From contig JANDJZ010000214.1 of NCBI GenBank assembly GCA_027943245.1, positions 1 through 64,000 on the forward strand: 64,000 nucleotides of DNA, in the 5' to 3' direction. The notes below the pieces were generated by a model. The model saw only the letters and a list, made by a program, of their open reading frames with translations, ran no database searches and was not told where the DNA came from. The position numbers were made by a program, and so were the translations under genes. Source of the DNA: Acanthamoeba sp. SK_2022b. Lineage: Eukaryota > Discosea > Longamoebia > Acanthamoebidae. Of this stretch, positions 48,941 to 60,542 are shown piece by piece (position 1 is the first letter of the stretch; the number at the start of each line of letters is the position of its first letter).

Positions 48941-49323
48941 GTTGTCTTTGCTGTTGCTGTGCCTGCTGCCTGCACCAAAATGAACGTTCAATCCGGGTGT
49001 TTGCCGTTATTGCGCTGAACAAGCGCAGTGGGTGAACAGGTTCAGGTAAACAGCCGCTGACCGCGGTAGGCTGGTGCCCCACGCTACTGCGAGCGCTCGG
49101 CGCCCAGTAGCAGAACTTGACCAAGGCAGAACACAATTATTAACCTTTGCCTCGTCAGTAAACCAGACGAACGGAAACACACGTACTTCTTTTCCTCAAT
49201 ACTCAGCAAATAGTTGATACCATCCCTTCACTATCAAAGCAATTTATCTCTCTAATCTTGCACTTGTTCTCTATTTATCTATCACAATTTTAATATTTAT
49301 TTTAAGGAAAGCATAAGCACAGA
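48941..49323. promoter_or_regulatory. Divergent promoter between the actin-related and vWA genes
   Basis: The interval separates an actin-related gene (minus) from the VIT-vWA gene (plus). The part from about 49190 to 49310 is AT-rich, as for a promoter. I looked on the minus strand for actin N-terminal residues (the KAGFAGDD or GRPRH blocks) and found none. Confidence 0.5.
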
Positions 49324-49740
49324 ATGTCCGTTACCGACAAGAGCAAGGGCAACTCCCCGGCGGAGGGAGTCGAGCTGCGGTCCAACACGTGGCACGCCGA
49401 CATTGCCGGCTGGGCGGCGCGCGTCACACACCGACAACTGTTCGCGCATCGGGGGAGCAAGGTGATCGAGGCCCTCTACTCCTTCCCCTTTGACCAAGAG
49501 CGCGCGGCGGTGACTGGCTTCGAGGCGCGCGTGAGCGGCGGCCGCCTGCTCAAGGGTGTGCTCAACGAGAAGCAGGCCGCGCTCAACGCCTACGACGACG
49601 CCCTCGCCTCCGGCCACACGGCCGTCCACCTGGGCCCCTCCATCGCCGTCCCCGCCACCATGGAGCTCCTCCTCGGTCTCTACTTCCCTCACCCTTTACG
49701 CCCTGATGCTCCCCCTCTTACCACACCACACCACACAACG

Positions 49741-49821
<81 letters not shown>

Positions 49822-51773
49822 CAGGCAACCTGGCGCCGGGCGAGGGAGTGCAGACGAAGCTAGAATACGTGACGGAGCTGCAGGTGGAGCATGTGGTGCC
49901 ATCTTCATCATCTTTGACGGCGGTGGAGCAAGTGGGGCGGGTGGAGTCATCGTCGCTCAAGTCGTCGGCCTACCGCTTCGTGCTGCCCATCCAGCACGCG
50001 ATGCCCGCGGGCCAGCACGACAAGGAAGTGCTCACAATCAGCGCCACCATGCCCGAACATATCCGCACCATAACCTCGCCCTCGCACACCCTCTCCAACC
50101 TCTCCCTCAACGGTAAGTGAGCGCGAGCGTGAGTGCGAAGCTCTGCGTGCGTGCGTGCGTGCGTGCTGATGCAAGTCTGACAATATTTGATATTCACAGG
50201 AAAGCAAGCCACGGTGAGCGTAGTGGGCAAGGACTTGACGGTTGCGGACGTCATTGTCGTGATCGAAACAGAGAGGGACACGACCAAGGGTGGCCACATG
50301 ACGGCCCTCCTGGGCAAGCTGCCCCTCGACAAACTTGTACTCCACTAACTCGCGTCTCACACTCGGAGCTTGGCGCTTGACTGACACAGCTCCCACTTTC
50401 GAACCGGCGCATGTAATACAGAAAGCCGTGAAACCTCAGCACGAATACGCAGCCGTCGTTTCCCTCAGTAAGACATTTTTACTGTCACAACTAGTTTAAT
50501 TATTCATCTGGAAGGACTTTTTCATCTCTCTCTCTCTCTCTTTATGGTGAATGGATCGAGGAGCGCTTCGCTCACCTTGTTCGTAATCACGACCTGCAGC
50601 ACCTCTGCTCGAGACCGAATACGAGCCCCTGTCAGAGATCATCTTCCTGTGCGCCTCCTCTTCCGCGCCTTTCCCCTCCCCACTTGCCGTCAGACATGAC
50701 TGAACATGTCCACGAACTTGGCGGCGATGGGGGGCTGACTGCAGGGTCGACCGAAGCGGGTCGATGCAAGGGCAGCCGATAAAGGACTCGGTGCGCACGC
50801 TGCGGCTGTTCCTGCAGAGCCTGCCCACGAGCGTCACCTTCAACATCATCTCCTTCGGCTCCCGACACTCCTCGCTCTTCCCCCGGCCGGCTCCCATGAA
50901 CAACGCCAACCTCCTCGTACGCTCTCCTCCACCCTCTCACCTCCCATTGCGTATTGTGATTCACACACATGGTGCCGAACCACATGCGCTGAACAGGCGG
51001 CGCGGAAGCTGCTGGACAAAATGGACGCCGACATGGGCGGCACGGAGATCTACAGCCCTCTCAAGGAGATTCTCTCTTCCGAGCCACAGACCGGCTTCTC
51101 TCGCAACGTATTCGTGCTCACCGACGGCGAAGTACGGAGCTAGCCACCTCACCAACCGACACGGTTGTAGCTCCCCCAATCAACGGCTAATGGGTTACGT
51201 GTGTGTTGTGTGCGCCATAAGGTCTCCAACACGGAGGGCTGCCTCGACCTGGTAAAGCAGGCGTGCAGCAAGTCGCAGCTGACGCGCATCTTCTCGTTTG
51301 GCATCGGCACCGGCGTACGCGGCCCCCTCAATGCGCCTTTTCAATCACCTGGTGTTTTAACGTGGGTCGATACTTACAACGCACACAACACACAACACAC
51401 AATACACAACACAATACACAACATCAGGTGAGCGTCAGACTGGTCCAGGGACTAGCCACTAATGGCCATGGAGTTGCCGAGTTCGTCAAGACTGTGCGTG
51501 ACCACTTGCACTTTAACGCACTCGCACCTGCGCATGCCAGTAAGCGCGATGGTGTGAAAGAGTAGGCGAGGTTCAGTCATCCCTGACCCGCTCCGGTACT
51601 GTGGTGTGGGGGGAGCAGGGCGACCGTATTCAGGCCAAGGTGCTGAGCTCGCTCAGGAAGGCCATCCGGCCGCAGCTCATCAAGCCCATCCTCTCGTGGA
51701 GCAACACAGAACCCGTCCTCTCGTCCGGTAACACAACGCGACAAACGCACACCGCACACGCGCGTACACACAC

Positions 51774-51851
<78 letters not shown>

Positions 51852-52945
51852 CTCAAGGTGTGTCTTTGCACAGATCTGCCGGAAATGCTACCGTTCAACG
51901 AGCGATGTTCGGTTGTGGCGTTCATGCCGCCAACGATTATGAAGGACACCGCGGGGACAAAGGCTGCCGAGATCGTGCTGACGGCGCAGGGAGGCGAGAA
52001 GGGCTACCACCAGTCGTTCAAGTTTAGCGACGCCGACGTGCTCCACGGTGCCCACCTCTCCCTCATTGCGCCGACTGAACACGAAGCTTACGGCGAGTGC
52101 GTATGCCAGGCGAGGTGGTCCACCTGCTGGCCGCTAGCGGCCTCCTGCGCTCACTCGATGCCAATGGAGCGCAGAAGCACCGACAGCAGATGATAGACCT
52201 CAGCACAGAGTTTGGGGTCCTCTGTTCCCAGACAGCCTACACGGTCATCGAGGTATCACTCATCCGATGACTTGGTCTGCGCCTATTTGTAAAGCTTTTG
52301 TGTTTTATTTCTTAATTTTTATTTTTATTTTATTTTTTGTGGCCCAGGAGCGGGATGAGGCTTTGGAGGACACGCCCGAGCTGGTGGAGGTAACAATCGC
52401 CGTCCGCACGGACGAGGAGGGTGCCCAGCAGGAGGCCGAGCCGCAGCTAGCAGAGGCGGAGCAGGCTGCGGTGGAGCGGGACGAGCGGGACGCGCGCGAG
52501 CTCTCCGGCGATGATGCGGTCGACCCCTTCGCGTGGGGCAAGTTTGTGCCGAAAGTCGACCCGGACAGCGAAGTGCAGGTGCTCGTGCTCGAACCCGGTA
52601 CGCGCCTCTTCAAGGCCGGCTTTGCCGGCAACGATGCTCCGACGGCCGCCTTCCCGCCGCTCGTCGGCCGACCGCGCCACAGAGGTTTGCCCAGCTAATT
52701 ATTATTATTATGAGATTTTATTCGATTTTTTGATTATTTAACGATTTTAACGCGTCGGGTTTGCGTAGGAGTGATGGTCGGCATGGGCCAAAAGGACTCG
52801 TATGTCGGCGACGAAGCTTCCAGCAAGCGGGGCATCCTCACAATGGCCAATCCCTTCGACTCCGAGCTCTCTGGCGCAAGCTCGACCAGTACTGCCCCGC
52901 CTCCCCGATTGCTTACCGAGTTGCCTGCAATTGTTGATCATCACG

Positions 52946-53036
<91 letters not shown>

Positions 53037-53559
53037 TGCGGGGTGTGCGTTGTGCATTGGGGAATGCGCAGGCGCGTCGTCTCGATCAGCAGGCAAGGCC
53101 AGGTCGTCCGGATCGGCGACGATCGACGCCTCGACTGTCGATGCGTCGGTCAAGCTCACCCCGGCCGAGCAGAACAAGATGGACGCCATCCTCTTCTGCC
53201 AGAACGCCGACGGCAGGTATCCACAGCCTTCATACGTTCTCTGTACTCTTCAATCTCGATGTGTAAACAGCCGCCTTGTTTGTTGTGTGTGCAGTTGGGA
53301 ATTGAATTCTGAGCTGGCGCAAGCGTTGGGTAAGACCCTGGCCGATCTTAAGGGCGCCATGCCCGCCGAGGCGGCAAAGTCGCCCGAGGCTGCCAAGGCG
53401 TGGGCCACGGCGCTGGCGGTGGCGGCGCTCGAGGCGTGGTTCAAGGCGGTCGAGGATGAGTGGGAGATGATCGTGGAGCGTGCCCAGCGCTTCCTCGCCA
53501 AAACCAATAGCCTGGAGCTTCTCTGCCTCGCCGCCCAGTATCTCAAGCAGCCCAACTGA
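49324..53559 (+). CDS. VIT-vWA protein with an embedded actin N-terminal segment
   Basis: Domain order: VIT domain (starting [51 protein letters not shown]), then a vWA domain with a complete MIDAS (DRSGSMQG near 50753, Thr of GGTEIY near 51041, Asp of VLTDGEV near 51125). The middle region [15 protein letters not shown] is typical of VIT-vWA proteins. Then an acidic linker leads into an actin segment (52571-52880): [44 protein letters not shown]. The usual VIT-vWA C-terminal domain follows ([40 protein letters not shown]) to a TGA at 53557-53559. MIDAS domains bind metal-dependent ligands; the cellular role is unknown. Several introns hold CA or TG repeats. Confidence 0.82.
49749..49820. repeat. 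(CA)n microsatellite, vWA intron
   Basis: A CA run with one CG interruption near 49789. Confidence 0.95.
51777..51851. repeat. (CA)n(GA)n compound microsatellite, vWA intron
   Basis: A CA run of about 28 units followed by GA units. Confidence 0.95.
52571..52880 (+). other. Actin residues about 8-68 embedded in the vWA protein
   Basis: The encoded segment follows actin from the first beta strand through the DNase-I loop region, split by an AT-rich intron (about 52685-52768). The [13 protein letters not shown] and [13 protein letters not shown] blocks are near-identical to actin. The nucleotide phosphate loop, DNGSG in actin, is EPGTR, so it cannot bind ATP alone. The match ends after [11 protein letters not shown]. 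The next actin residues are not here but resume in the adjacent actin-related gene. Confidence 0.8.
52949..53034. repeat. (TC)n(TG)n compound microsatellite, vWA intron
   Basis: A TC tract passing into a TG run. Confidence 0.95.
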
Positions 53560-53656
53560 AGGAGCTTTGAGCGGTAGGACGGACTTCGTTTGTTCAGCCA
53601 GGGGCGGTGCTTTATGCGCTGGGCACGCTCCACGATCATCTCGAAGAGCGTTCTAA

Positions 53657-54390
53657 TTAAGTATTTATACGGGGACCGAACGGCGAATAAATCACTTCAG
53701 TCAACGGGAGAGGGATGGTGCGCGATGGCGTGAGCGCTGCGGACAGGTTCAGGTGCGAGTATGGCTTGGGTGACGAGGTTGATGACGCCGTGGCTCGCTC
53801 CCCTGCACTGCACCCCCAAATATCGATCTCCGACCCAACGTAGGCCAGTTGCTTGATGACCGCGGAATCGAGCAGAGAGCCGCAGCACGGATCTAGCATC
53901 ACGCGCGTCAAGCACGCGACAACGCGACGAGTGGCGTGTAAGCCAAAGAAGAGGCAGAGAGAGAGAGAGAGAGACCACGCTCACAACAAGCGCGAACCTT
54001 TTGCTGCTCGGGGGTGAACCAGCACCGTCTGATAATCATCAAAGATACGTTTTGGCATACGTGCACGCAATCAAAGGTGAAACAGTGACGCTGCATTGAA
54101 AAGCAGTGATAAAAAGAGATGAGGCGCACCTCGGACTTAAGATCGCGGTGGGCGATGCCGTGAGAGTGGCAGTACTGGAACGCTCCGTCTTCCACCCGCC
54201 GTGGCGAATGTTGGCCGAGTGGCTTCCGCGAGGGCCATCGGCTGGAGCGCCGCCACGGGGGACAACGCCAAGTGACCCTCCCCCTACTGAGCCTCCCCCA
54301 CTCGATAGACGCAACCAATTGACACGCCAACATCGGCGATGGTTTGGCCGCCCTGGTGCTCGCTGGCACACGGCGACATAGGCCTGCGGA
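53657..54390 (-). pseudogene. Protein kinase fragment, probably degenerate
   Basis: The catalytic loop AFQYCHSHGIAHRDLKSE is unmistakable near 54130-54185. It joins through a GT-AG intron to TVLVHP, putting Thr where the invariant Asn of HRDxKxxN belongs. A later exon reads LAYVGSEIDIW, resembling the activation-segment end (APE...DIW). I find no glycine loop, VAIK lysine or DFG motif, and no full-length frame. It is best read as a truncated or decaying kinase gene, convergent with the vWA gene. Confidence 0.45.
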
Positions 54391-54424
54391 TGTTGGCCAT
54401 GTGCCATCCCATTCCCAGATGATG

Positions 54425-54950
54425 GTTTGAATGCACCGTCATCTATGTGTGTGCATTCACGTTGCCTATGCGCAGGAGGACAACAAAAAGGCCTGGACAG
54501 TAGCTTTAATGAAAAGTGAGGGTTTTACTATCATCAATGGCAACACGCCCAACAAAACATGGCCATGCATGATAAGCATTTTTTCGTGTGAATGAGGGTG
54601 CTACTATAGCAACAAACATTGCTCAGTGGAAATGAGCCAGCATCTGTTCTCACAACCTAGAAACAAAACTTCAGATAAAGGTAGTGATTAATGAAGGTGT
54701 GATGTAGGATGATGCAGTAGGGAGACTGTGGTGGACACCTGGTGCAGGTAGAGTGACTTATCTGGGGCCATGGTTGATGAAGACCTGAACATTAAGCAAT
54801 GAAAAGTACAGCAGAGGACTTCTCGGAAGGGGAAGGAAGTGATGCTTTGTGTAGCAACAGCACAGGATGTGATGTTTAGAGAGTCACTAGCGAAGATGCA
54901 AGACTCAAGCAGTTAATGCTGACCACATCCTATGCTGTTTTTTGGCAAGT
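54425..54950. other. Gene-free, CpG-depleted block II
   Basis: Between about 54480 and 54950 there are only about five CpG dinucleotides, and none from about 54587 to 54823, while the GT14 and kinase regions alongside are CpG-rich. No frame of note is present. The composition matches blocks I and III. Confidence 0.6.
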
Positions 54951-55087
54951 CACTCCGAGTTCTGCAACGCCGGCGTCAGAGTGCCCGTTTTCCTTTTTCG
55001 TCAATCTCGCGATCCCGCCCTCAAACTCAGAGAGTTGAGAACTCTACTTGGATGTGAAGAAGACACCTGGTTGTAAACGAGGGCAAC

Positions 55088-57172
55088 ATGAAAGGCGATG
55101 GCTTCTCCACCCCGACAACTCCACGCGTTGGCAGCACGCTCCAAGTTTTGGCGTGGGCGTGTCTACTCATAGGCCTGGGCTCCATCTTCTTTCACCTACA
55201 TATTTATGGTTCTGCCACGAGCTCGCTGGGGAGAGGAGTCAACGTGGCGGCCACAGCGTCGCCACCCGCATTGCAAGATTTCACCAACCAGGGCTTGGGC
55301 ACTACATACAAAGGAAGGAGTAGAGGGGGAAGGAGTAGCGGCGGAAGAGGAGATGAAGGCAACGACTGCGGTGAAGAGCTCACCGCTGACGACCTCCAGA
55401 TGTGCGCACACCAATGGAAGAGGGACGCCGTTCGGGTACACAACCGGACGATGCTCAGAGAGCTGGTGCAGCAGCTGCCGGCTGTGCTGCACGCCGCTAA
55501 TTTTGTCCCCTTCACGCAAGCGCACCGAGTTGTCGTCAACCGAAAGGTGCACCACTTCAGCCCCACTCGCCTCCTCTTGGGTTCCCTGTCTGCAGCGCGC
55601 TAGAGCGGAGAACGTGCGCCAGCTGCAGCGCGCACGAAGTAACAGCAATTTTTCCGAATCGATCAAATCATGGCTAACTCTTGAATTGCGTGAAACCTAC
55701 GCGCAGCTGTGCCAGACTCGGATTCGAGACGACTGGTGTAAGGAGAGCGTAGTTAAAAGTGGCCTCTGCGGTTCCCTTGCCACGCAGGATCCCCATGGCA
55801 TGAGCCTCATGCCCGAGGAGGAGGTAGTCTACAATTGGCTCGTCCACGCCGCAGACACGATAAGACAGCGACCACCTTTCGTGCCCAACTCGAAGAAGCC
55901 ACCCAAACTGGCGTACCTAGTGCGATTCACCTCCTTCGCCATGCGGTGGGCCGTCCACGGCTTAGATATGGTCTTTTTTGTGACAGGTCTTCGGCTACGA
56001 CCATCGTGGAATCAAGACGCCCAACAAAGTCAAGGACATAATCGCCCTGCTGGATGGCATCAACCACCCGGACGATACCATTCTAGTACACATCGACGGG
56101 TATTCTTCTCAAACACTCTACGAGGCCATCCAAACCTACGCCAGCCGATACGCCAACGTCCACACTACAGTACATGAATGCTTCTTCAATTCGTCTCTTC
56201 GACTCACCTGACACCTGACGCACATCTTCTCCATCTCTCGCTGTGATCACACTTGCAGCGAGATCGTTTCAAGGGAATGTGGGGAGGCATGTCGCTCGTG
56301 TGGATGCAGCTCGCGGGGATAGCTGAAGCGCTGGTCCGCAGTGCGGAGTGGGAATTCATCACCAACCTTAGCGGAAGCGACCATCCCATCAAGACACACA
56401 AAGAGATTACCCAATTCCTGGGGCGTAACCGCGGACGAAATTTCGTTCGCCAGTTCAGCTGCCCAAACAATCCCAGGTACTACGTTGAGTGCGCAAGTAC
56501 GTTTCTCTCACTCGCTTTCGCTTTCGCTTTTTATCTTACCTTCGCTCGCCTTGTTTGTGTCCACCGTTGCCTCTTGGCCTTGATTTTCAAACGCCAACTT
56601 GCAGCTGTGCCAGTCGCAGTTACAGATGTTGACGGCTACCTGTCTCAGTTTCCCTCTGGCGCTCATCTCGGCAACACAACTCGAATCTCTGTTACACGGG
56701 GCGATAATTGGTATGTGCACCAAAGAACACTTAATGCTGTGATCTCGTGTGATAACCATGTTATTATTGGCGAACATACGGCCAGGTGGGTGCTGAGCCG
56801 TGAGTTCTGCGAGTGGCTGGTTGGCTCACCGATCGTGCGGAGTATGCTGCATTGGAGCAAACGCATAATTATACCTGATGAATTCTTCATCACCTCGGCG
56901 CTGTTCCAGTCACCCTACAATGCGACCGCCGAGTTTAACTCAAATCTGCGGTACGCTGCGAGCGGCACCCTTCTTTTGACTATTCGTTACTTATCCGGCG
57001 CATGTGTGTCAGATATGTTCGCGTACGTCAAGGCCTGAGAGATATTGAAGAGATGGATATCCCTTTGATGAAGAACTCCTCCTGCCTCTTCGCCAGAAAG
57101 TTTCATCCAAGTACAAACCTGCGACAGCTCATGATAGACTGGCTTAAAAGTAAATCTGCTTTAAACCAGTAA
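55088..57172 (+). CDS. GT14 (Branch/core-2) family glycosyltransferase
   Basis: A type II membrane protein of the xylosyltransferase / core-2 I-branching family, which acts in the Golgi on glycans. Starts MKGDGFSTPTTPRVG; a single membrane anchor lies at about residues 18-38 (VLAWACLLIGLGSIFFHLHI). A Gly/Arg/Ser-rich stem follows. Catalytic blocks: KLAYLVFGYDHRGIKTPNKV, ILVHIDG, RFKGMWGGMSLVWMQL, EWEFITNLSGSDHPIKTHKE, then LHWSKRIIIPDEFFITSAL, QSPYNATAEF and LFARKF. Ends KSALNQ with a TAA at 57170-57172. The intron at 55546-55597 restores the frame after VVNRK. The acceptor sugar is unknown. Confidence 0.85.
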
Positions 57173-58460
57173 TTAAAAAGAGAAAAAGTACAGATTTGTG
57201 ATATGTGCCTATTGTACTGCCAAGAGGCTTAACACCAAGAAGATGTAGACCACTGTAGATTGGAGCTGCACTGCCTCATCGTTCCCTCAATTTTCTCACA
57301 TTCGGATGACCAAAATCAGATACCACCTCTATGTCCCTACATTTGAAAAATGATGTGGATGTCACAATTTAGCTCCTCAAAATAGATTTTAACTCTCAGA
57401 TTGTACCTTCTGTTTCCTACAATTACGCCCTCTAAAAGTCATGTTTGGGCATGTGTTGTGGGTGATCTTGTATTGATTTATGCATGCAATACCATCACAG
57501 AAGTATGTGCTCTGTGATTTACCAGAATGAGAGAAAGACATGGAACAAAGGGAAGAGCTTGCTGACATAGGCCACAGTATACTCAGTGGTTCTATTAGCT
57601 ATCACTTACAATCCCTTGTTGGGACCAGTCATCAATATCATTCAATTTTTTGTTCAACCACAAAATGGAATAAGGTCTGACTCCATGCACACTTTAACAA
57701 GTCAGATAATAACGTTGATGAGCTTGAAACAAGCACAAGATACTGGTTTCCATTGTGTATATGTGCCTGCGTCTTGTACTGGGACCCAGAAAGAGATGGA
57801 GTATGTTGGTGGGAGGAGGGGGATGCAGTGCTCCTGCGTCTGTGGGGTTGACTACAAAACATACACCCCTGTGATGTGCTATTACAGCCTGTGGCTGTGT
57901 TGCGCAACCTTGATTTACACCTGGTTGACATTGACTATGCCTTCCTTCAAGCTTAGCAGGATGTTCATGATAATTGTTCATTTTTCTGGCTTTTGCTCCA
58001 TGGACAACGGCTTTGGTTTTGAAGCTAAATTAGTCTTTATGGTCTCAAGCACTCCCATAGGCATGGAGTAGGACATTTGATGCTCAGCTCCATGCTTGTG
58101 GTAATGAACCAATGGCTGCAGACCCATGTGGTGTGGAGAGAAGCTGTCCATTATTGGACTGCGTATAGTAGTGTGTGATCCAGCACTATCAGCCAACACC
58201 AAAAGGGTCAAGGACCTGCATGAGGTGACTTCTGTTCTTGGAAGGGCCTGCCATTTGACAGCAGAAACTGCTTGGGCTTTCCTAACTGCAAACTAATTGG
58301 TAAGCTGTTTGTTGCACAACCTTGTCCAGCAAAACTCAAGTGCCACAGGTGGCAGGGCCACAATGGTGGGTTTGTGGTTGATGATGTGTGGGAACAGCTG
58401 CTCATCTACTTTAAAGTTTACAAGCACCAGCCAGGTGAACCAACACCATCAGGATTTCAA
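57173..58460. other. Gene-free, CpG-depleted block III
   Basis: About 1.3 kb with roughly ten CpG dinucleotides, none from about 58163 to 58462. The edge at the left is the GT14 stop; the right edge near 58460 is abrupt, with dense CpG resuming in the endosulfine 5' region. A frame of about 160 codons (57586-58071, plus) has no recognisable domain. The composition matches block I. Confidence 0.65.
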
Positions 58461-58601
58461 GCCGCACACCCGCGAATTAATTTCGGTTAAACCGTTACCG
58501 TTGGCAGGGACAACCCGAGACCGAGCAATTTTGGAGCAACACGGATCGCAAGAGTGCGCATCGAGATCAACAAATTCACACAGACAAGCATTACCACCAC
58601 T

Positions 58602-58925
58602 ATGTCTGGTCAGGTATGACCGCTAGCATCGTTTCAATTGATCATCTCTAATTTTATCAAAATGCAGCCGCAACCTGATACTTCTAAAATGACGCCCGAG
58701 GAGAAGGCCCACTTCGAGAAGTTTGGCATGCTGCCAAAGAAGTCTCTGGCCACCCACATGCTTGGCAAGCGTGATGAGGTTTTTCTCCCCCCCCCCCTAA
58801 TCAAAGTCGCCTTTTGCTCATTCTTTGTCATCTGATTTTAGGGAAGGCAACACTTCGACTCGGCAGAATGGGCCAAGGGACTGCAGAACAAGAAGGGACC
58901 CGTGGGTAAAGTGCAGAACGAATGA
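58602..58925 (+). CDS. ENSA: Endosulfine/ARPP19-family protein
   Basis: Exons 58602-58613, 58668-58778 and 58842-58925 encode 68 residues starting MSGQPQPDTSKM. The family core is clear: FEKFGMLPKK (the helix before the phosphosite), then KRDEGRQHFDSAEWAKG, where FDS is the Greatwall/MASTL-type phosphorylation site (Ser48). Phosphorylated endosulfine inhibits the B55 form of protein phosphatase 2A and controls mitotic entry in animals and nutrient response in yeast. The protein is shorter than animal ENSA (about 120 residues) but retains the inhibitory core. The 12-base first exon is typical of this genome. Confidence 0.88.
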
Positions 58926-59010
58926 TTATCTGCAAGAGTTGATGGTGTAGAGTTGTGTGCAGCCAAAAATACCAAAAAAAAAAAAAAAACAGAAAAAAAC
59001 GAAAAAACTG

Positions 59011-60542
59011 TCACAAGTCGAGGTCAGCAGAGAGGAATTGGCTCCGTGTGGGCTTCTCCTGCTTGGCGATCTCTATCTGGTAGACGAGCGTCTCCTTACC
59101 ACCCACTGCGACCGGTGGCGCACCAGAGAGCGCACGACTGGCGGTCCCGCCTTGTGCACGTCCGTGATCAGACGACGTGGATGTGGATGGCGTCCACAGC
59201 GTCGCGCACTGGGCCACAAGAAATCGCGATTCCTGGGACAGCAAAGAAACAAGGGGCGTCGCTCGTCAGACACCCGATGGCTTGCAACGATGCATACTAC
59301 GTACTTGCTTCCTGGTGACTAGCGCGCCGGTGGCCTGAAATACAAAGGAGTAGGCGAAGCGTATCGGCACCTCGTCCTCTTCCATCTTGGCGCGCAGCGA
59401 AGCCAACGACTCGCTCAGGTCTTCGCTGAGCTCCACGACAGCCAGGCTGATGCCGGCGTACACGACCACCAAAACTGATACCCCACAAAGGTGAGACCGT
59501 ACGGTCGCAGTGGGAAGCAGGGAGCAGCACAACCTCCACGTACAATGAGAGTGGAAGGAAGCGATCTCAGCCGGCTGCGAGCGGGCAGTCGTGGTCACCG
59601 GTGGACGGCCTGGAAGAATGTCTGTCAGACGCAGAGGGAGAGAGCGAGTAGCACATACAGCGAACGGCACAGCTACCTGTTGACGACGACGACTTCGGCA
59701 GACGTTGTGGCGCCGTGTTGCGGGTGGCGACTGTCGCGGGCTCAGGGTCGCTGCCCATACCGGCGTGCTTCGGCGTAGGAGCCTCCTTCGCGGTCGCCGC
59801 GGTCGGATCTGTGCTCTGTGGTGTCAAGTCGGAGCAAAACGGTGAGCGCTTGGCTCGCTTTCACGAACGCGAGCGATCGGCGTGCGTTTGGCGGGGCCAG
59901 CGTACGCCCGGTGCTATCTTCTCCATGATCTCGGCCAGGAATTGGGTGACTTCGTTTTGCGTGCCCAGGATGCCCCTGTGGATGGATGGCGCCCCGCCAG
60001 TGTCAGCGACTTCACCGGGACTCGTCCGTGGTCAATGCAGGGCACAAGGGGCACCTGGCCAAGCTGTAGGGGTTGAGGGAGCGGCCATCGACTAACCGGA
60101 GATCGGCGCCGGCCTTGACGAGGAGCTGATAATAATGAGCGTCAGTGTGAGCCGCAGAAGAAGCGGGCGCTAGGGCGGGGGCTCAAGAGATACCTTGACC
60201 AGCTGTGGATGATTGTGTCGAACGGCAATGTGCAGTGGAGGGTTACCGTCGTTGTCCTTGAGGTCCAGATCCGCCCCGGCTCGTAGCAGCACCACGACAC
60301 AGTCGCCGTGGCCTGCCATGAAGAATCAATGTATTTAATTTAAATTCTAAATACATAAAAAAAACGATATAAAAAGAAAATGAGCCAAAGGAGTTGCGTG
60401 GGTGGGTGCCTTTCTGGAGGGCCCAGTGGAGGGCGGTACGGCCGTCAGTGTCGGTCACGTTCACATCTTCGCCCTGCGCCAGGAACCACTGCACCTCCTT
60501 CGTCAACCCATCCCTCGCTGCCTCCACGATAGAATCCGCCAT
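59011..60542 (-). CDS. Ankyrin-repeat protein
   Basis: Starts MADSIVEAARDGLTKEVQWF at 60542. Three ankyrin repeats follow with the TALHWA and PPLHIAV signatures (NVTDTDGRTALHWALQKG, DLDLKDNDGNPPLHIA, NHPQLVKLLVKAGAD). After them come GTQNEVTQFLAEIMEKI, an Ala/Thr/Pro/Ser-rich linker, then VYAGISLAVVELSEDLSESL and FAYSFVFQATGALVTRKQ. The C-terminal exon from about 59230 to 59011 is less certain; another frame in it stops earlier. Function unknown; ankyrin repeats mediate protein binding. Confidence 0.7.

Noticed and set aside
50395..50430. Possible tRNA B-box-like word (GGTTCGAAAG on the minus strand)
   Set aside because: No A box or cloverleaf can be drawn around it, and it lies in an intron of the vWA gene. 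No convincing tRNA was seen in the window.
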